Of a stretch of 64,000 nt of DNA, positions 55,714 through 64,000 are shown piece by piece (positions within the stretch are counted from its first letter, which is position 1; each line of letters begins with the position of its first letter). Source of the stretch: a virus. A program made the translations under genes and the position numbers. The stretch spans positions 1-64,000 of IMG/VR virus record IMGVR_UViG_3300002835_000094; one strand, 5' to 3'. The notes under the pieces are model-generated. The model worked only from the letters and a program-made list of their open reading frames with translations. It ran no database searches and was not told the origin of the DNA.

Positions 55714-56779
55714 AGACATACTTAAAAAGTATGTCTGTTTAAATCCTTTTAAGTACATTGATATACAGCAGGATACTCAGTGGGTGTGTTGCCCCAGCTG
55801 GTGTCCTACAAATATCAGACAAAATAACACAAACTTTAATGATACCGAAACACTAAAACAAAGTTGGTTTTCACAGACCGTAAAAGATATTAGAGAGTCA
55901 GTAACTGATGGTACTTATAAGTTTTGTGACCATAAAGTATGCCCTCAGTTGTCACAACTTGTAAACACGGGTGTAAAGCCTAAGGACTTTATAACGATTG
56001 AAGAATTTCAACAATCATATGATTTAGAAAATTATTCAGGATTTCCAGAACAAATATTATTTGGATTTGATAGAAGTTGCAACTTAAAATGTCCCTCATG
56101 CAGAAAAGATTTTGTTCCTAACGATGACCTTGAATCTGAAAGTCATAAAACAAAAAAATATTTACTAGATGCAGTAGATAACGAATTTAGTGAATCTGCT
56201 AAGGTTATAATGATTACGGGAAGTGGTGATCCCTTTTATAGCAAGTTATACAGAGATTATCTTATAAATTTTGATGCTAGTAAGTATCCCAATCTTGAAA
56301 GAATACACATTATTACCAATGGTGTATTGTTGACTGAAAAAATGTGGGATAAGTTAAAAGCCAAGCCCTTTATTAAAACAATGGAAATAAGTATTGACGC
56401 TGGCACAAAACATACTTATGAAAATATTACCAGATTGAATGGTGATTGGGATGCACTAATTGAGAATTTAAAGTTTTTACGAACACAAACTACGCTTGAA
56501 CATCTAACATTGTCAATGGTTGTTTCTCAATACAATTATAAAGAAATGGAAATTTTTTATAATTTGATGTTGGAAATTTTTGAAAAGGCATCGTTTACTT
56601 TTAGTATCAATTATAGACAAATAGTACATTGGAATACCGGTGCGTATACGATTAAAGACATTAGTAATATTTCAATCTTTGATCCTGCACACCCACAGTT
56701 TAAAGATTTCCTAGCTGAATTATACAAGATAAATAACAAATCCGAACGGATCAATCACAATTTCCATCATTTGTTATGA
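55697..56779 (+). CDS. Radical SAM/SPASM-like protein (third radical SAM)
   Basis: This 360-residue protein has C128-N-L-K-C132-P-S-C135 (FDRSCNLKCPSCRKDF) as the 4Fe-4S/SAM motif, IMITGSGDPFYSKLY as the glycine block and MEISIDAGTKHTYENITRLN later in the barrel. The N-terminal 90 residues are Cys-rich (YVCLNPF, WVCCPSWCP, CDHKVCPQL), pointing to an auxiliary cluster. It is shorter than the tandem pair at 41662-44671 and not closely similar to it. The substrate is unknown. It starts 17 bases inside the upstream SGNH gene and is followed by a 40-codon gene. Confidence 0.8.
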   Translation: MKQENKDILKKYVCLNPFKYIDIQQDTQWVCCPSWCPTNIRQNNTNFNDTETLKQSWFSQTVKDIRESVTDGTYKFCDHKVCPQLSQLVNTGVKPKDFITIEEFQQSYDLENYSGFPEQILFGFDRSCNLKCPSCRKDFVPNDDLESESHKTKKYLLDAVDNEFSESAKVIMITGSGDPFYSKLYRDYLINFDASKYPNLERIHIITNGVLLTEKMWDKLKAKPFIKTMEISIDAGTKHTYENITRLNGDWDALIENLKFLRTQTTLEHLTLSMVVSQYNYKEMEIFYNLMLEIFEKASFTFSINYRQIVHWNTGAYTIKDISNISIFDPAHPQFKDFLAELYKINNKSERINHNFHHLL

Positions 56780-56789
56780 GGTTCATCCC

Positions 56790-56912
56790 ATGAGTTTATT
56801 CAACAAGCTAAAAGAATTAGTATTCAATTACTATCATAAAGTTCACCGAGAAATTACTTACAGAAAAAAAATCAAAGAACTTAAAAAGCGCGATCCGTTT
56901 ATTTACAAATGA
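56790..56912 (+). CDS. 40-residue basic protein immediately upstream of the carbamoyltransferase
   Basis: An ATG at 56790 opens a 40-codon frame that ends in TGA overlapping the next ATG (ATGA at 56909). The peptide starts MSLFNKLKELVFNYYHKVH and ends KIKELKKRDPFIYK, giving an amphipathic, highly basic helix. A gene of this size and composition precedes carbamoyltransferases in some related phages as I recall, which favours a real gene. It may dock the enzyme to a membrane or partner. No catalytic role is expected. Confidence 0.55.
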   Translation: MSLFNKLKELVFNYYHKVHREITYRKKIKELKKRDPFIYK

Positions 56913-58393
56913 ACTATATAGGTATAAGCAACGGTTTTCATGATGCCGGATTAACTGTCATCTCTGGAACGGGTGATATACTTTTTGCCAGCCATAGTGA
57001 AAGATACAGCAAACACAAGCACGACAAAAATTTGTGTGCAAGTATTGTTCAAGATGCGTTGAATCATGCAACTGGTGATTTTGAACTTCATTATTACGAA
57101 AGACCGTTTTATAAGATACTAAGACAACTCCGTGCCGGAGAAAAACCTTCTTTATTGAATTTGTTTGATTCTGAATTAGTAGGACCCAACATGTATAACA
57201 TGTTGGGCAAAAAAAGTATTAAAAAACATAATCATCATTTAAGTCATGCCGCAGCTAGTTTTCAAACTAGTCCTTTTACTGATGCTACAGTGGTTATTAT
57301 AGATGCTATTGGAGAATTTGATACCATAACAATATGGGATGCATATTACGATAATAACGGTAATGCAAAATACATAAAACTATACAGCAAACAATATCCA
57401 AACAGTTTAGGTTTATTTTATAGTGCCATGACTCATAAAGTTGGTTTAAAGCCAATGGATGAAGAATATATTCTTATGGGAATGGCTGCATACGGAGAAC
57501 CCAAGTATACTGATTTGATGCATTCGGAATTTATAGAGAATATGCATTCCATTGACTTTAAACAAAATCTGCACATTGGCGCTGATGATGAGTTTTTAAA
57601 AGACGCAGATCCAATGGATATTGCAAGCTCTAGTCAAGTGTTCTTAGAACAATTATTGCGGGAAGTAATGTCAAAAGCCAGACTAAAAGGCGCGAGTCGC
57701 AATTTAGTGTATGGCGGCGGTGTTGCACTAAACTGTCTTGCTAACAGACTACTAGGAGAATATTTTGATCAAATATGGATTATGCCTAATCCTGGTGATT
57801 GCGGTTCTAGTTTGGGAGCCGCTGCGCTTGGTTATCGCAAGCACCTTAATTGGACTAGTGCTTTTCTCGGCCACAATATCCCTGGTCCTTATCCTACTAA
57901 CCGTATACTTGATTGTCTTTTTACCGATCGTATTGTTGGTGTGGCTAGTGGTAAAGCAGAGTTTGGCCCAAGAGCCTTAGGCAACCGTAGTTTGTTAGCA
58001 GATCCTAGAGGGAACGAAATTAAAGACAAAGTAAATGAAATCAAACGCAGACAGAAATTCAGACCATTTGCCCCTATAATTCTAGAGGAGCATGTGCATA
58101 AGTATTTTGATATGCCTAAAAATTGGAACAACAGCAGATACATGCAAGTTATTGCAAAGTGCAAATTTCCAAACAAGTTCCCTGCTATTGTTCATTATGA
58201 TGGGACTAGTCGTGTACAAACTGTTCCGAAAGATGGATCAGGAATACGAGACTTACTAGAAAAGTGGTATGTAATGACCGAATGCCCTATATTACTGAAC
58301 ACTTCATTGAATATACGCGGCGAACCAATGGTCAATGATAGATTTGATGCCGACCGTTTTGAAAAACTATATAATGTAAAAGTTATATCATAA
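56909..58393 (+). CDS. Carbamoyltransferase (NodU/TobZ family)
   Basis: This 494-residue enzyme transfers a carbamoyl group from carbamoyl phosphate, via carbamoyl-AMP, to a hydroxyl group, typically on a sugar. Visible features are GISNGFHDAGLTVI at the start, the metal-binding HNHHLSHAAASF near residue 115, a GGGVALNCLANRL segment, and the YrdC-like C-terminal domain with FGPRALGNRSLLADPRG and KFRPFAPIILEEH. It is a little shorter than TobZ/NodU (about 550-570). It closes the enzyme part of the cassette and lies 8 bases before the giant repeat gene. Carbamoylation of the phage-directed glycan is the likely role. Confidence 0.88.
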   Translation: MNYIGISNGFHDAGLTVISGTGDILFASHSERYSKHKHDKNLCASIVQDALNHATGDFELHYYERPFYKILRQLRAGEKPSLLNLFDSELVGPNMYNMLGKKSIKKHNHHLSHAAASFQTSPFTDATVVIIDAIGEFDTITIWDAYYDNNGNAKYIKLYSKQYPNSLGLFYSAMTHKVGLKPMDEEYILMGMAAYGEPKYTDLMHSEFIENMHSIDFKQNLHIGADDEFLKDADPMDIASSSQVFLEQLLREVMSKARLKGASRNLVYGGGVALNCLANRLLGEYFDQIWIMPNPGDCGSSLGAAALGYRKHLNWTSAFLGHNIPGPYPTNRILDCLFTDRIVGVASGKAEFGPRALGNRSLLADPRGNEIKDKVNEIKRRQKFRPFAPIILEEHVHKYFDMPKNWNNSRYMQVIAKCKFPNKFPAIVHYDGTSRVQTVPKDGSGIRDLLEKWYVMTECPILLNTSLNIRGEPMVNDRFDADRFEKLYNVKVIS

Positions 58394-58401
58394 GTAATAA
58401 A

Positions 58402-61400
58402 ATGCTGAGAGATGTATTTTATTACGGTAAAAAACCAAACGTCCATCCTAGAGAAAAGTTTGCTAAAGATTTAGCAGATGCTAGAAACCAATCTACTACA
58501 GAACATTTTTGGATAATCAACGAGTTTAGTGATTATCGCAATTTTGATTGGGATTTTGATTTTGATTTTCTACCTGACGAAGATGTGTGGGCAGAAGATC
58601 ATATCAATGTTTGGCCCAGCCAGCATCAGAAAGATAGCGGGACTTGGTTAGTTAATACAGACAATCAAAATCCCTGTATCATTTATAGAAATGATGTTGA
58701 TTGTGTTAAAAGAACAAAATTAAAATCTGATAACTGGGTAATTCCATATCCTATAGATGAAAAGTTGTTTGATTTTAGCTGGCATCCTGATACAACTGAT
58801 CCTCCTTTTATCTATCAGTTTAGTTCTCAGTGGCGCAAAACAGGTGGACCTAGATATATTGTACCCGGCGCAACCGTTATTAAATTTGTGGACACGCAAT
58901 TAGCAACAGCAGTCCCTGATTGGGATAATTGGGTGATTCATAAACCAATAGATGAGAAACTGTTTGACTTTACTTGGATGCCAGACGAGCATGAACCTCC
59001 TTATATCTATGTATGGGGTAACAAATGGGTTTCCGGGGCGATATCTCCTACAGTAGAGTACCGTGCACCCGGTGCGACAGAAAAAAAATATATGTCAGAC
59101 ACGGTTAGATTGATTCCCAAATATGACAAGTGGGTAATCAATGATCCAATAAATCTAGATTTATTTGACTTTAGTTGGATACCTGATCCAACGAGTCCTG
59201 CATACATTTATGTATGGGGTAATAAGTGGGTTCCCGCTGAACTTCATTCAACCATTGAATATCATGTAGATGGTGCAATAGATAAAAAATACATGAATGA
59301 TCCTGCCCCGGTCTTGCCCCAAACTGAGTTATGGAAAATATACAGTGAAGTTAAAAATTTTGACTTTACTTGGAGGCCTGATCCAAGAGAACCAGCATAT
59401 ATCTATACTTGGGGGAATAAGTTTGTATCTGCTGAAATATCACCAACTCTAGAATACCACACTCCTGGCGCTACTGAACGAAAGTACATGGGAGATGTTG
59501 AGGTTGTGCCTGAATATAATAAATGGATCGTATATCAAAAGAACACCTTTGATTTGACATGGCGACCTGACCCAAGAGAACCTGCTTATGTTTATGTCTG
59601 GGGTAATAAATATATACCTGGAGAAATAAAACCAACCCTAGAATATCACACCCCCGGGGCTACTGAACGAAAGTACATGGGAGATGTTGAGGTTCTCCCG
59701 GAAACAGACAAATGGAAAATACATCATTTAGTAACTAATTTTGATCTAGCCTGGAGACCAGATCCTCGTGAACCCGCTTATGTCTATGTTTGGGGTAACA
59801 AATATATACCCGGGGAAATACAGCCTACAATAGAATATTATGTAGAAGGTGCTACAGAAAGAAAGTACATGGGAGATGTTGATGTTGTCCCGGAACTTGA
59901 AAAATGGATAATGCACATTCCAGTTGATAAAACACAGTTTGACATGGCATGGCGCCCCGATCCAAGAGAACCAGCATATATCTATACTTGGGGGAATAAG
60001 TATGTTTCTGCTGAATTAAAACCTACGCTTGAATATGTTGTGCCCGGTGCGACAGATAGAAAATACATGGGAGAGGTTCCAGTATTACCAAATTGGGACA
60101 ACTATAAAATACATGCATCCATACAAAATTTTGATTTTACTTGGATACCAGATCCAAGAGAACCTGCTTACATTTACACATGGGGTAATAAGCACGTGCC
60201 GGCTGAGGTTCACCCAACACTTGAATATTATGTAGATGGAGCAACTGAACGCAAGTATATGGGCAATGTTGAAGTATTACCCGAGCTAGATAAGTGGGAA
60301 ATACATCAACAAATTGACAAAGAAAAATTTGACTTTAGTTGGAGACCCAATCCTACTAGTCCCCCGTATATTTACGTATGGGGTAACAAATATATACCGG
60401 GAGAATTACGACCTACTGTTGAATATCACACCCCCGGTGCAACTGAATACAAATATATGGGAAATGTTGAAGTATTGCCCGAACATGACCGTTGGGTTGA
60501 ACATCAGCAAATAGATAAATCTAAATTTGATTTTGCTTGGAGACCAGATCCAAGAGAGCCTGCGTATATTTACACATGGGGAAATAAATGGATCAAGGCT
60601 GAATTGAAACCTACTTTAGAATATAAAGCGCCAAATGCCACTGAAAGAAAGTATATGGGTGATATTGAAGTGTTACCTGAACTGTCTAAGTGGAAAGAAA
60701 TTCAACCAATTGATAAAGCAAAATTTGATTTAAGTTGGAGACCAGATCCAAGAGAACCTGCATATATCTATGTCTGGGGCAACAAGTGGATAAGACCTGA
60801 ACTTAAATCCACATTAGAATATCACATGGAAGGGGCTACTGAGTACAAATATATTCAAGAACCTGTTGATATATTGCCCGAATATGATAGATGGAAGGAA
60901 GTACAAAAGGTAACAAACTTTGACTTTACTTGGCGGCCAGACCCAAGAGAGCCAGCATACATCTATGTGTGGGGTAACAAGTGGATACCCGGTGAACTAA
61001 AATCTACAATTGAATATCATTGTGATGGCGCCACAGAAATTAAGTACATGGGCAATACTGACGTTCTACCCGAATATGATAGATATAATATTCTTATACC
61101 TATAGACAAAGATAGTTTTGATTTCACATGGAGACCTGACCCAAGAGAACCAGCATATATCTATGTATGGGGTAATCAAAGTAACAATGCTGAAACAGAA
61201 CCAACTATTGAATATCACTGTGAAGGGGCATCTGAACGCAAATACATGAATGACAGATTTGCGAAAACATTGCCCGACATGGATAATTGGAGTGTGTTGA
61301 TTCCAGTAGAAGATTTTGATTTTAGTTGGAGACCCGAACCCGGCAGTCCTCCTTATATCTATGTGTTTGGCAATCAATGGCACGATGCTATGACTGAGCC

Positions 61401-64000
61401 TACGGTACTGTACACAGTTCATGGGGCCACTGACAAAAAGTATATTACTAACATAATTGCTAAAGTTAGTAAAACACAACAGTATTGGAAAACATTAATA
61501 GACATAGAAAGTTTTGATTATAGCTGGAGACCTAATCCACATAGTCCTCCTTATATCTATGTGTTTGGTAATCAATGGAATGATGCACTTCAAGAACCAA
61601 CTGTTGAGTATCATTGTCCCGGAGCTACAGAATACACATACATTGATAACATCAAAGCATTAGTAAAATCTACTGCGACAGAAAATCATTGGAAAAAATT
61701 ACTACCAATTGAAAGTTTTGATTTTAGTTGGAGACCTGATCCCAAGTCACCTCCCTACATATATGTGTTTGGTAATAAATGGAATGATGCATCTACTGAA
61801 CCCACTGTTGAATATCATGTAGAGGGAGCAACAGATAAAAAATATATGTTAGAACCGGTAGCTGTTCCTGCTGCACAACTAAATTTGTGGAGCGTTAACA
61901 ATACTGATGATTTAGAAACATTTGATTTTACATGGAGACCTAATCCTCATAGTCCGCCTCAAATATATCAGTGGGCTAACAATGGCCCTAGATACACAGT
62001 GCCTGGTGCTACGGAAGTTGTATTGATGGAACGTTCTAATGAAAGTAAAAAGACAACAGTAAACAAATATTATATTACGACTACATTAGAAGATTTGATT
62101 AATCAACATCCTGAAGAAGTATTTTGGGCACTAAACCCTGATTTAAACTATGATAAGTTTGATTTTAGTTGGAGGCCAACTGAACAAAACTTTAGACACA
62201 TAAATGTGTTCGGTAATGAATATAGTAAGAACACACAAACCTACTACATCAATGCTCCGTTGTATTTGTTGGGCTATAAAGAATATAACTATGTTGAAGA
62301 ACATCAAGTTCAAACAGATACTAATTTGAGTATGTTTTTTATTGATAAAGGTAACCTAGAAAGTAATATTCGTTTCAATAAACTTAAAGAGTTATATCCC
62401 AAGCTTCAAAAAACAAGATTCTTCAACAACTGGGTTGAAACAATCGCAAGATGCATTCGCAAAACAGAAACAAAATTATTTTGGGTATTGAATAGCGAAT
62501 TAGATTATTCTGATTTTACTTTTGATTTTTATCCAAGTCCATGGCAAATCAAAATGATTCATGTGTTTGGTACTCAATGGAATCATTGGGGAAATACTTA
62601 TGTCATTAATTCAGAAACCTTTTTAGAAGATACCAAGTATGTTAAAGTTATTGAGCACCTCAATACTATAAACTTAGTAAAAAGTAAAAGAGCAAAGGCT
62701 ACTGATTGTCTATATGATGTATATTTGATAGATCACGGAAACTACGAATCGGTTGATATCATATACGACATTACAGAAAAAATTGGGAATAGAAAATTAC
62801 ATACTATTGATTTTGTAGACACCTATCATAAAACATTTGAAAAGATTCTTAATCTGTTAGAAGATAAAAAGGATCAGTTTATTTGGGTATGTAATTCAAT
62901 ATGTCATTACGATAAATTTGATTTCAGTTATATTTGCGATCCCTTTGCGCAGGAACAATTGCATGTGTTTCCTAGTGACAGACAAAAATATGGTGATACC
63001 TTTTTAGTAAATGTTGAATTATTGCGCAAGTTCATAAATGACATTTCTTCATTAGAAAATTATCCAAGTATCAATTTCAATGAGCATCAATCAGTCACTA
63101 GAATCAATCCGCCTGAATTTATTACTAGTGACAGTCATGTTGGATCTATAGATAAAAACTTTAAGTTCCCTTATGCAGTTTTTAAAACTAACGACCATAG
63201 AAATATTAATATCAAGGATGAGAAACCTATTAGTTTATGGTCTGAAAGTTCTAAAACTATTCTAGTAACTACTACAGGTGGAACAAGAATAATAGTTCCT
63301 AAAGATGCTATAAAATATGTAAAAGAAGAATTATATGATTATCCCTATATTAAAAAATCTTACAAGCCATTACAAAGCAATCCGTTAGACATTGTATTTT
63401 TAAGCAATGGTGAAAGTAACGCAGAAGAAAACTACGAACATCTATTAAAAGTAACCAAAGGTAAAAAGAACAAAGTTGTCCGCGTTGATGGGGTAAATGG
63501 AAGAGTAAATGCGTACCATGCCGCAGCAAATGTAAGCACTACGCCGTGGTTCTTTACGGTATTTGCTAAGTTAAAAGTAGACGACAATTTTGATTGGAAC
63601 TGGCAACCTGACAGGCTTCAAAAGTCAAAGCATTATATTTTTCACGCTACTAATCCTGTGAACGGGTTAGTATATGGTCACCAAGCTATGATTGCCTATA
63701 ACAAGATAATGACATTGAATAACACCGGTAAAGGATTAGACTTTACACTTGATGACAACCATGAAGTAGTAGAAATCAATTCGGGAACTGCAATGTTCAA
63801 TACAGACCCATATAGCACTTGGAGAACTGCATTCAGAGAAGTAATTAAACTGTGTAATGATGAGCAAGACTATATGAGTCAAACACGTTTGCATACTTGG
63901 TTAGCAAAGGCTGAGGGTGACTTTAGTGAGTATGCATTAATGGGTGCAAATGATGCTTATGAGTATTATGAAAACAATAAAGACGATTTTGCCAAATTGA
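58402..64000 (+). CDS. Giant tandem-repeat protein built from glycosyltransferase-like units (3' end outside window)
   Basis: From the ATG at 58402 the frame stays open for 1,866 codons to the window edge. Residues 1-90 (DVFYYGKKPNVHPREKFAKD, FWIINEFSDYRNFDWDF) are a decayed first unit. Residues about 113-1,210 hold about 16-17 tandem 63-68-residue repeats around WRPDPREPAYIYVWGNK and GATERKYMGDVEV. Degenerate units follow to about 1,530 (LNYDKFDFSW, LDYSDFTFDF, CHYDKFDFSY). Residues about 1,660-1,860 match the glycosyltransferase at 40703 (VVRVDGVNGRVNAYHAAAN, VNGLVYGHQAMIAYN, PYSTWRTAFREVIKL), but FAK stands where DGD is in the neighbour. It may be a scaffold or glycan-binding protein that has lost activity in most units. 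The stop codon is not seen. Confidence 0.65.
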   Translation, partial: MLRDVFYYGKKPNVHPREKFAKDLADARNQSTTEHFWIINEFSDYRNFDWDFDFDFLPDEDVWAEDHINVWPSQHQKDSGTWLVNTDNQNPCIIYRNDVDCVKRTKLKSDNWVIPYPIDEKLFDFSWHPDTTDPPFIYQFSSQWRKTGGPRYIVPGATVIKFVDTQLATAVPDWDNWVIHKPIDEKLFDFTWMPDEHEPPYIYVWGNKWVSGAISPTVEYRAPGATEKKYMSDTVRLIPKYDKWVINDPINLDLFDFSWIPDPTSPAYIYVWGNKWVPAELHSTIEYHVDGAIDKKYMNDPAPVLPQTELWKIYSEVKNFDFTWRPDPREPAYIYTWGNKFVSAEISPTLEYHTPGATERKYMGDVEVVPEYNKWIVYQKNTFDLTWRPDPREPAYVYVWGNKYIPGEIKPTLEYHTPGATERKYMGDVEVLPETDKWKIHHLVTNFDLAWRPDPREPAYVYVWGNKYIPGEIQPTIEYYVEGATERKYMGDVDVVPELEKWIMHIPVDKTQFDMAWRPDPREPAYIYTWGNKYVSAELKPTLEYVVPGATDRKYMGEVPVLPNWDNYKIHASIQNFDFTWIPDPREPAYIYTWGNKHVPAEVHPTLEYYVDGATERKYMGNVEVLPELDKWEIHQQIDKEKFDFSWRPNPTSPPYIYVWGNKYIPGELRPTVEYHTPGATEYKYMGNVEVLPEHDRWVEHQQIDKSKFDFAWRPDPREPAYIYTWGNKWIKAELKPTLEYKAPNATERKYMGDIEVLPELSKWKEIQPIDKAKFDLSWRPDPREPAYIYVWGNKWIRPELKSTLEYHMEGATEYKYIQEPVDILPEYDRWKEVQKVTNFDFTWRPDPREPAYIYVWGNKWIPGELKSTIEYHCDGATEIKYMGNTDVLPEYDRYNILIPIDKDSFDFTWRPDPREPAYIYVWGNQSNNAETEPTIEYHCEGASERKYMNDRFAKTLPDMDNWSVLIPVEDFDFSWRPEPGSPPYIYVFGNQWHDAMTEPTVLYTVHGATDKKYITNIIAKVSKTQQYWKTLIDIESFDYSWRPNPHSPPYIYVFGNQWNDALQEPTVEYHCPGATEYTYIDNIKALVKSTATENHWKKLLPIESFDFSWRPDPKSPPYIYVFGNKWNDASTEPTVEYHVEGATDKKYMLEPVAVPAAQLNLWSVNNTDDLETFDFTWRPNPHSPPQIYQWANNGPRYTVPGATEVVLMERSNESKKTTVNKYYITTTLEDLINQHPEEVFWALNPDLNYDKFDFSWRPTEQNFRHINVFGNEYSKNTQTYYINAPLYLLGYKEYNYVEEHQVQTDTNLSMFFIDKGNLESNIRFNKLKELYPKLQKTRFFNNWVETIARCIRKTETKLFWVLNSELDYSDFTFDFYPSPWQIKMIHVFGTQWNHWGNTYVINSETFLEDTKYVKVIEHLNTINLVKSKRAKATDCLYDVYLIDHGNYESVDIIYDITEKIGNRKLHTIDFVDTYHKTFEKILNLLEDKKDQFIWVCNSICHYDKFDFSYICDPFAQEQLHVFPSDRQKYGDTFLVNVELLRKFINDISSLENYPSINFNEHQSVTRINPPEFITSDSHVGSIDKNFKFPYAVFKTNDHRNINIKDEKPISLWSESSKTILVTTTGGTRIIVPKDAIKYVKEELYDYPYIKKSYKPLQSNPLDIVFLSNGESNAEENYEHLLKVTKGKKNKVVRVDGVNGRVNAYHAAANVSTTPWFFTVFAKLKVDDNFDWNWQPDRLQKSKHYIFHATNPVNGLVYGHQAMIAYNKIMTLNNTGKGLDFTLDDNHEVVEINSGTAMFNTDPYSTWRTAFREVIKLCNDEQDYMSQTRLHTWLAKAEGDFSEYALMGANDAYEYYENNKDDFAKL
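58740..62040 (+). repeat. About 16 tandem 189-204-bp coding repeats
   Basis: In-frame positions of the repeat Trp (or Phe) anchor are 59014, 59215, 59410, 59599, 59791, 59989, 60181, 60379, 60577, 60775, 60970, 61168, 61366, 61564, 61768 and 61972. Steps are 189-204 bases, most often 198. Each unit reads: Phe-Asp-Phe/Leu-x-Trp, RPDPREPAYIY, (V/T)WGN(K/Q), a variable 5 residues, PT-(I/L/V)-EYH, GATERKYM. The first unit (near 58800) and the last are degenerate. Some units share identical DNA of 36-42 bases, for example around 59380 and 59960. Confidence 0.85.

Noticed and set aside
61066-61479. 137-codon minus-strand frame in the repeat gene
   Set aside because: It lies antisense to the tandem repeats, contains the reverse of the same repeated DNA and has no start signal or partner.
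38530-64000. DNA-base modification system
   Set aside because: None of the transferases looks like a T4 alpha- or beta-glucosyltransferase, and no thymidylate-synthase-like hydroxymethylase is present; radical SAM and SGNH genes fit glycans better.

Overview
The window is a piece of an AT-rich, T4-like myovirus (Caudoviricetes) genome, most like the marine and freshwater T4-like phages with large accessory gene sets. The evidence is a recognisable T4 core: the recombination endonuclease pair gp46/gp47, the late sigma factor gp55, and baseplate proteins gp48/54, gp53, gp5, gp25 and gp6 in one block. Coding density is almost complete. No gap exceeds 300 bases, and I saw no tRNA, rRNA, CRISPR array, integrase or transposase. 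The right end of the window cuts through an open reading frame; the left end may cut a small one.

Region 1 (73-4396, minus strand) is a recombination and late-transcription block, transcribed leftward: gp55, gp47, gp46 and a PD-(D/E)XK-type nuclease. A perfect hairpin separates gp55 from gp47. A 125-base divergent gap (4397-4521) holds a palindrome and the first of four late-promoter-like GATAAATA boxes, each at a very similar distance from a start codon.

Region 2 (4522-38482, plus strand) is the baseplate and fibre block. It holds a gp48/54-like tube cap, gp53, a hub protein, a gp5-like spike without an evident lysozyme domain, gp25, gp6, one giant 6,498-residue structural gene (19.5 kb), three small or medium structural proteins and two fibre-like proteins. 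The giant gene is a mosaic: a baseplate-type N-terminal half, an FG-GAP-like propeller, a YCF48/BNR-like propeller and at least 13 copies of a short beta-rich 'YYV' module, some of them inserted inside other domains.

Region 3 (38530-64000, plus strand) is a 25-kb, tightly overlapped operon-like cassette of carbohydrate enzymes. It encodes three glycosyltransferases, two EK(T)-motif glycosyltransferase-like paralogues, an RmlC-type epimerase, three NAD-dependent epimerase/dehydratases, three radical SAM proteins, four SGNH hydrolases, a carbamoyltransferase, and a thiamine-diphosphate enzyme split into an E1-alpha and a truncated E1-beta gene. It ends in an open frame of at least 1,866 codons containing about 16 tandem 63-68-residue repeats that look derived from a glycosyltransferase core. 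Its position directly behind the fibre genes and a late-promoter-like box suggests late expression and a role in decorating virion or cell-surface glycans. That role is inferred from context, not shown.
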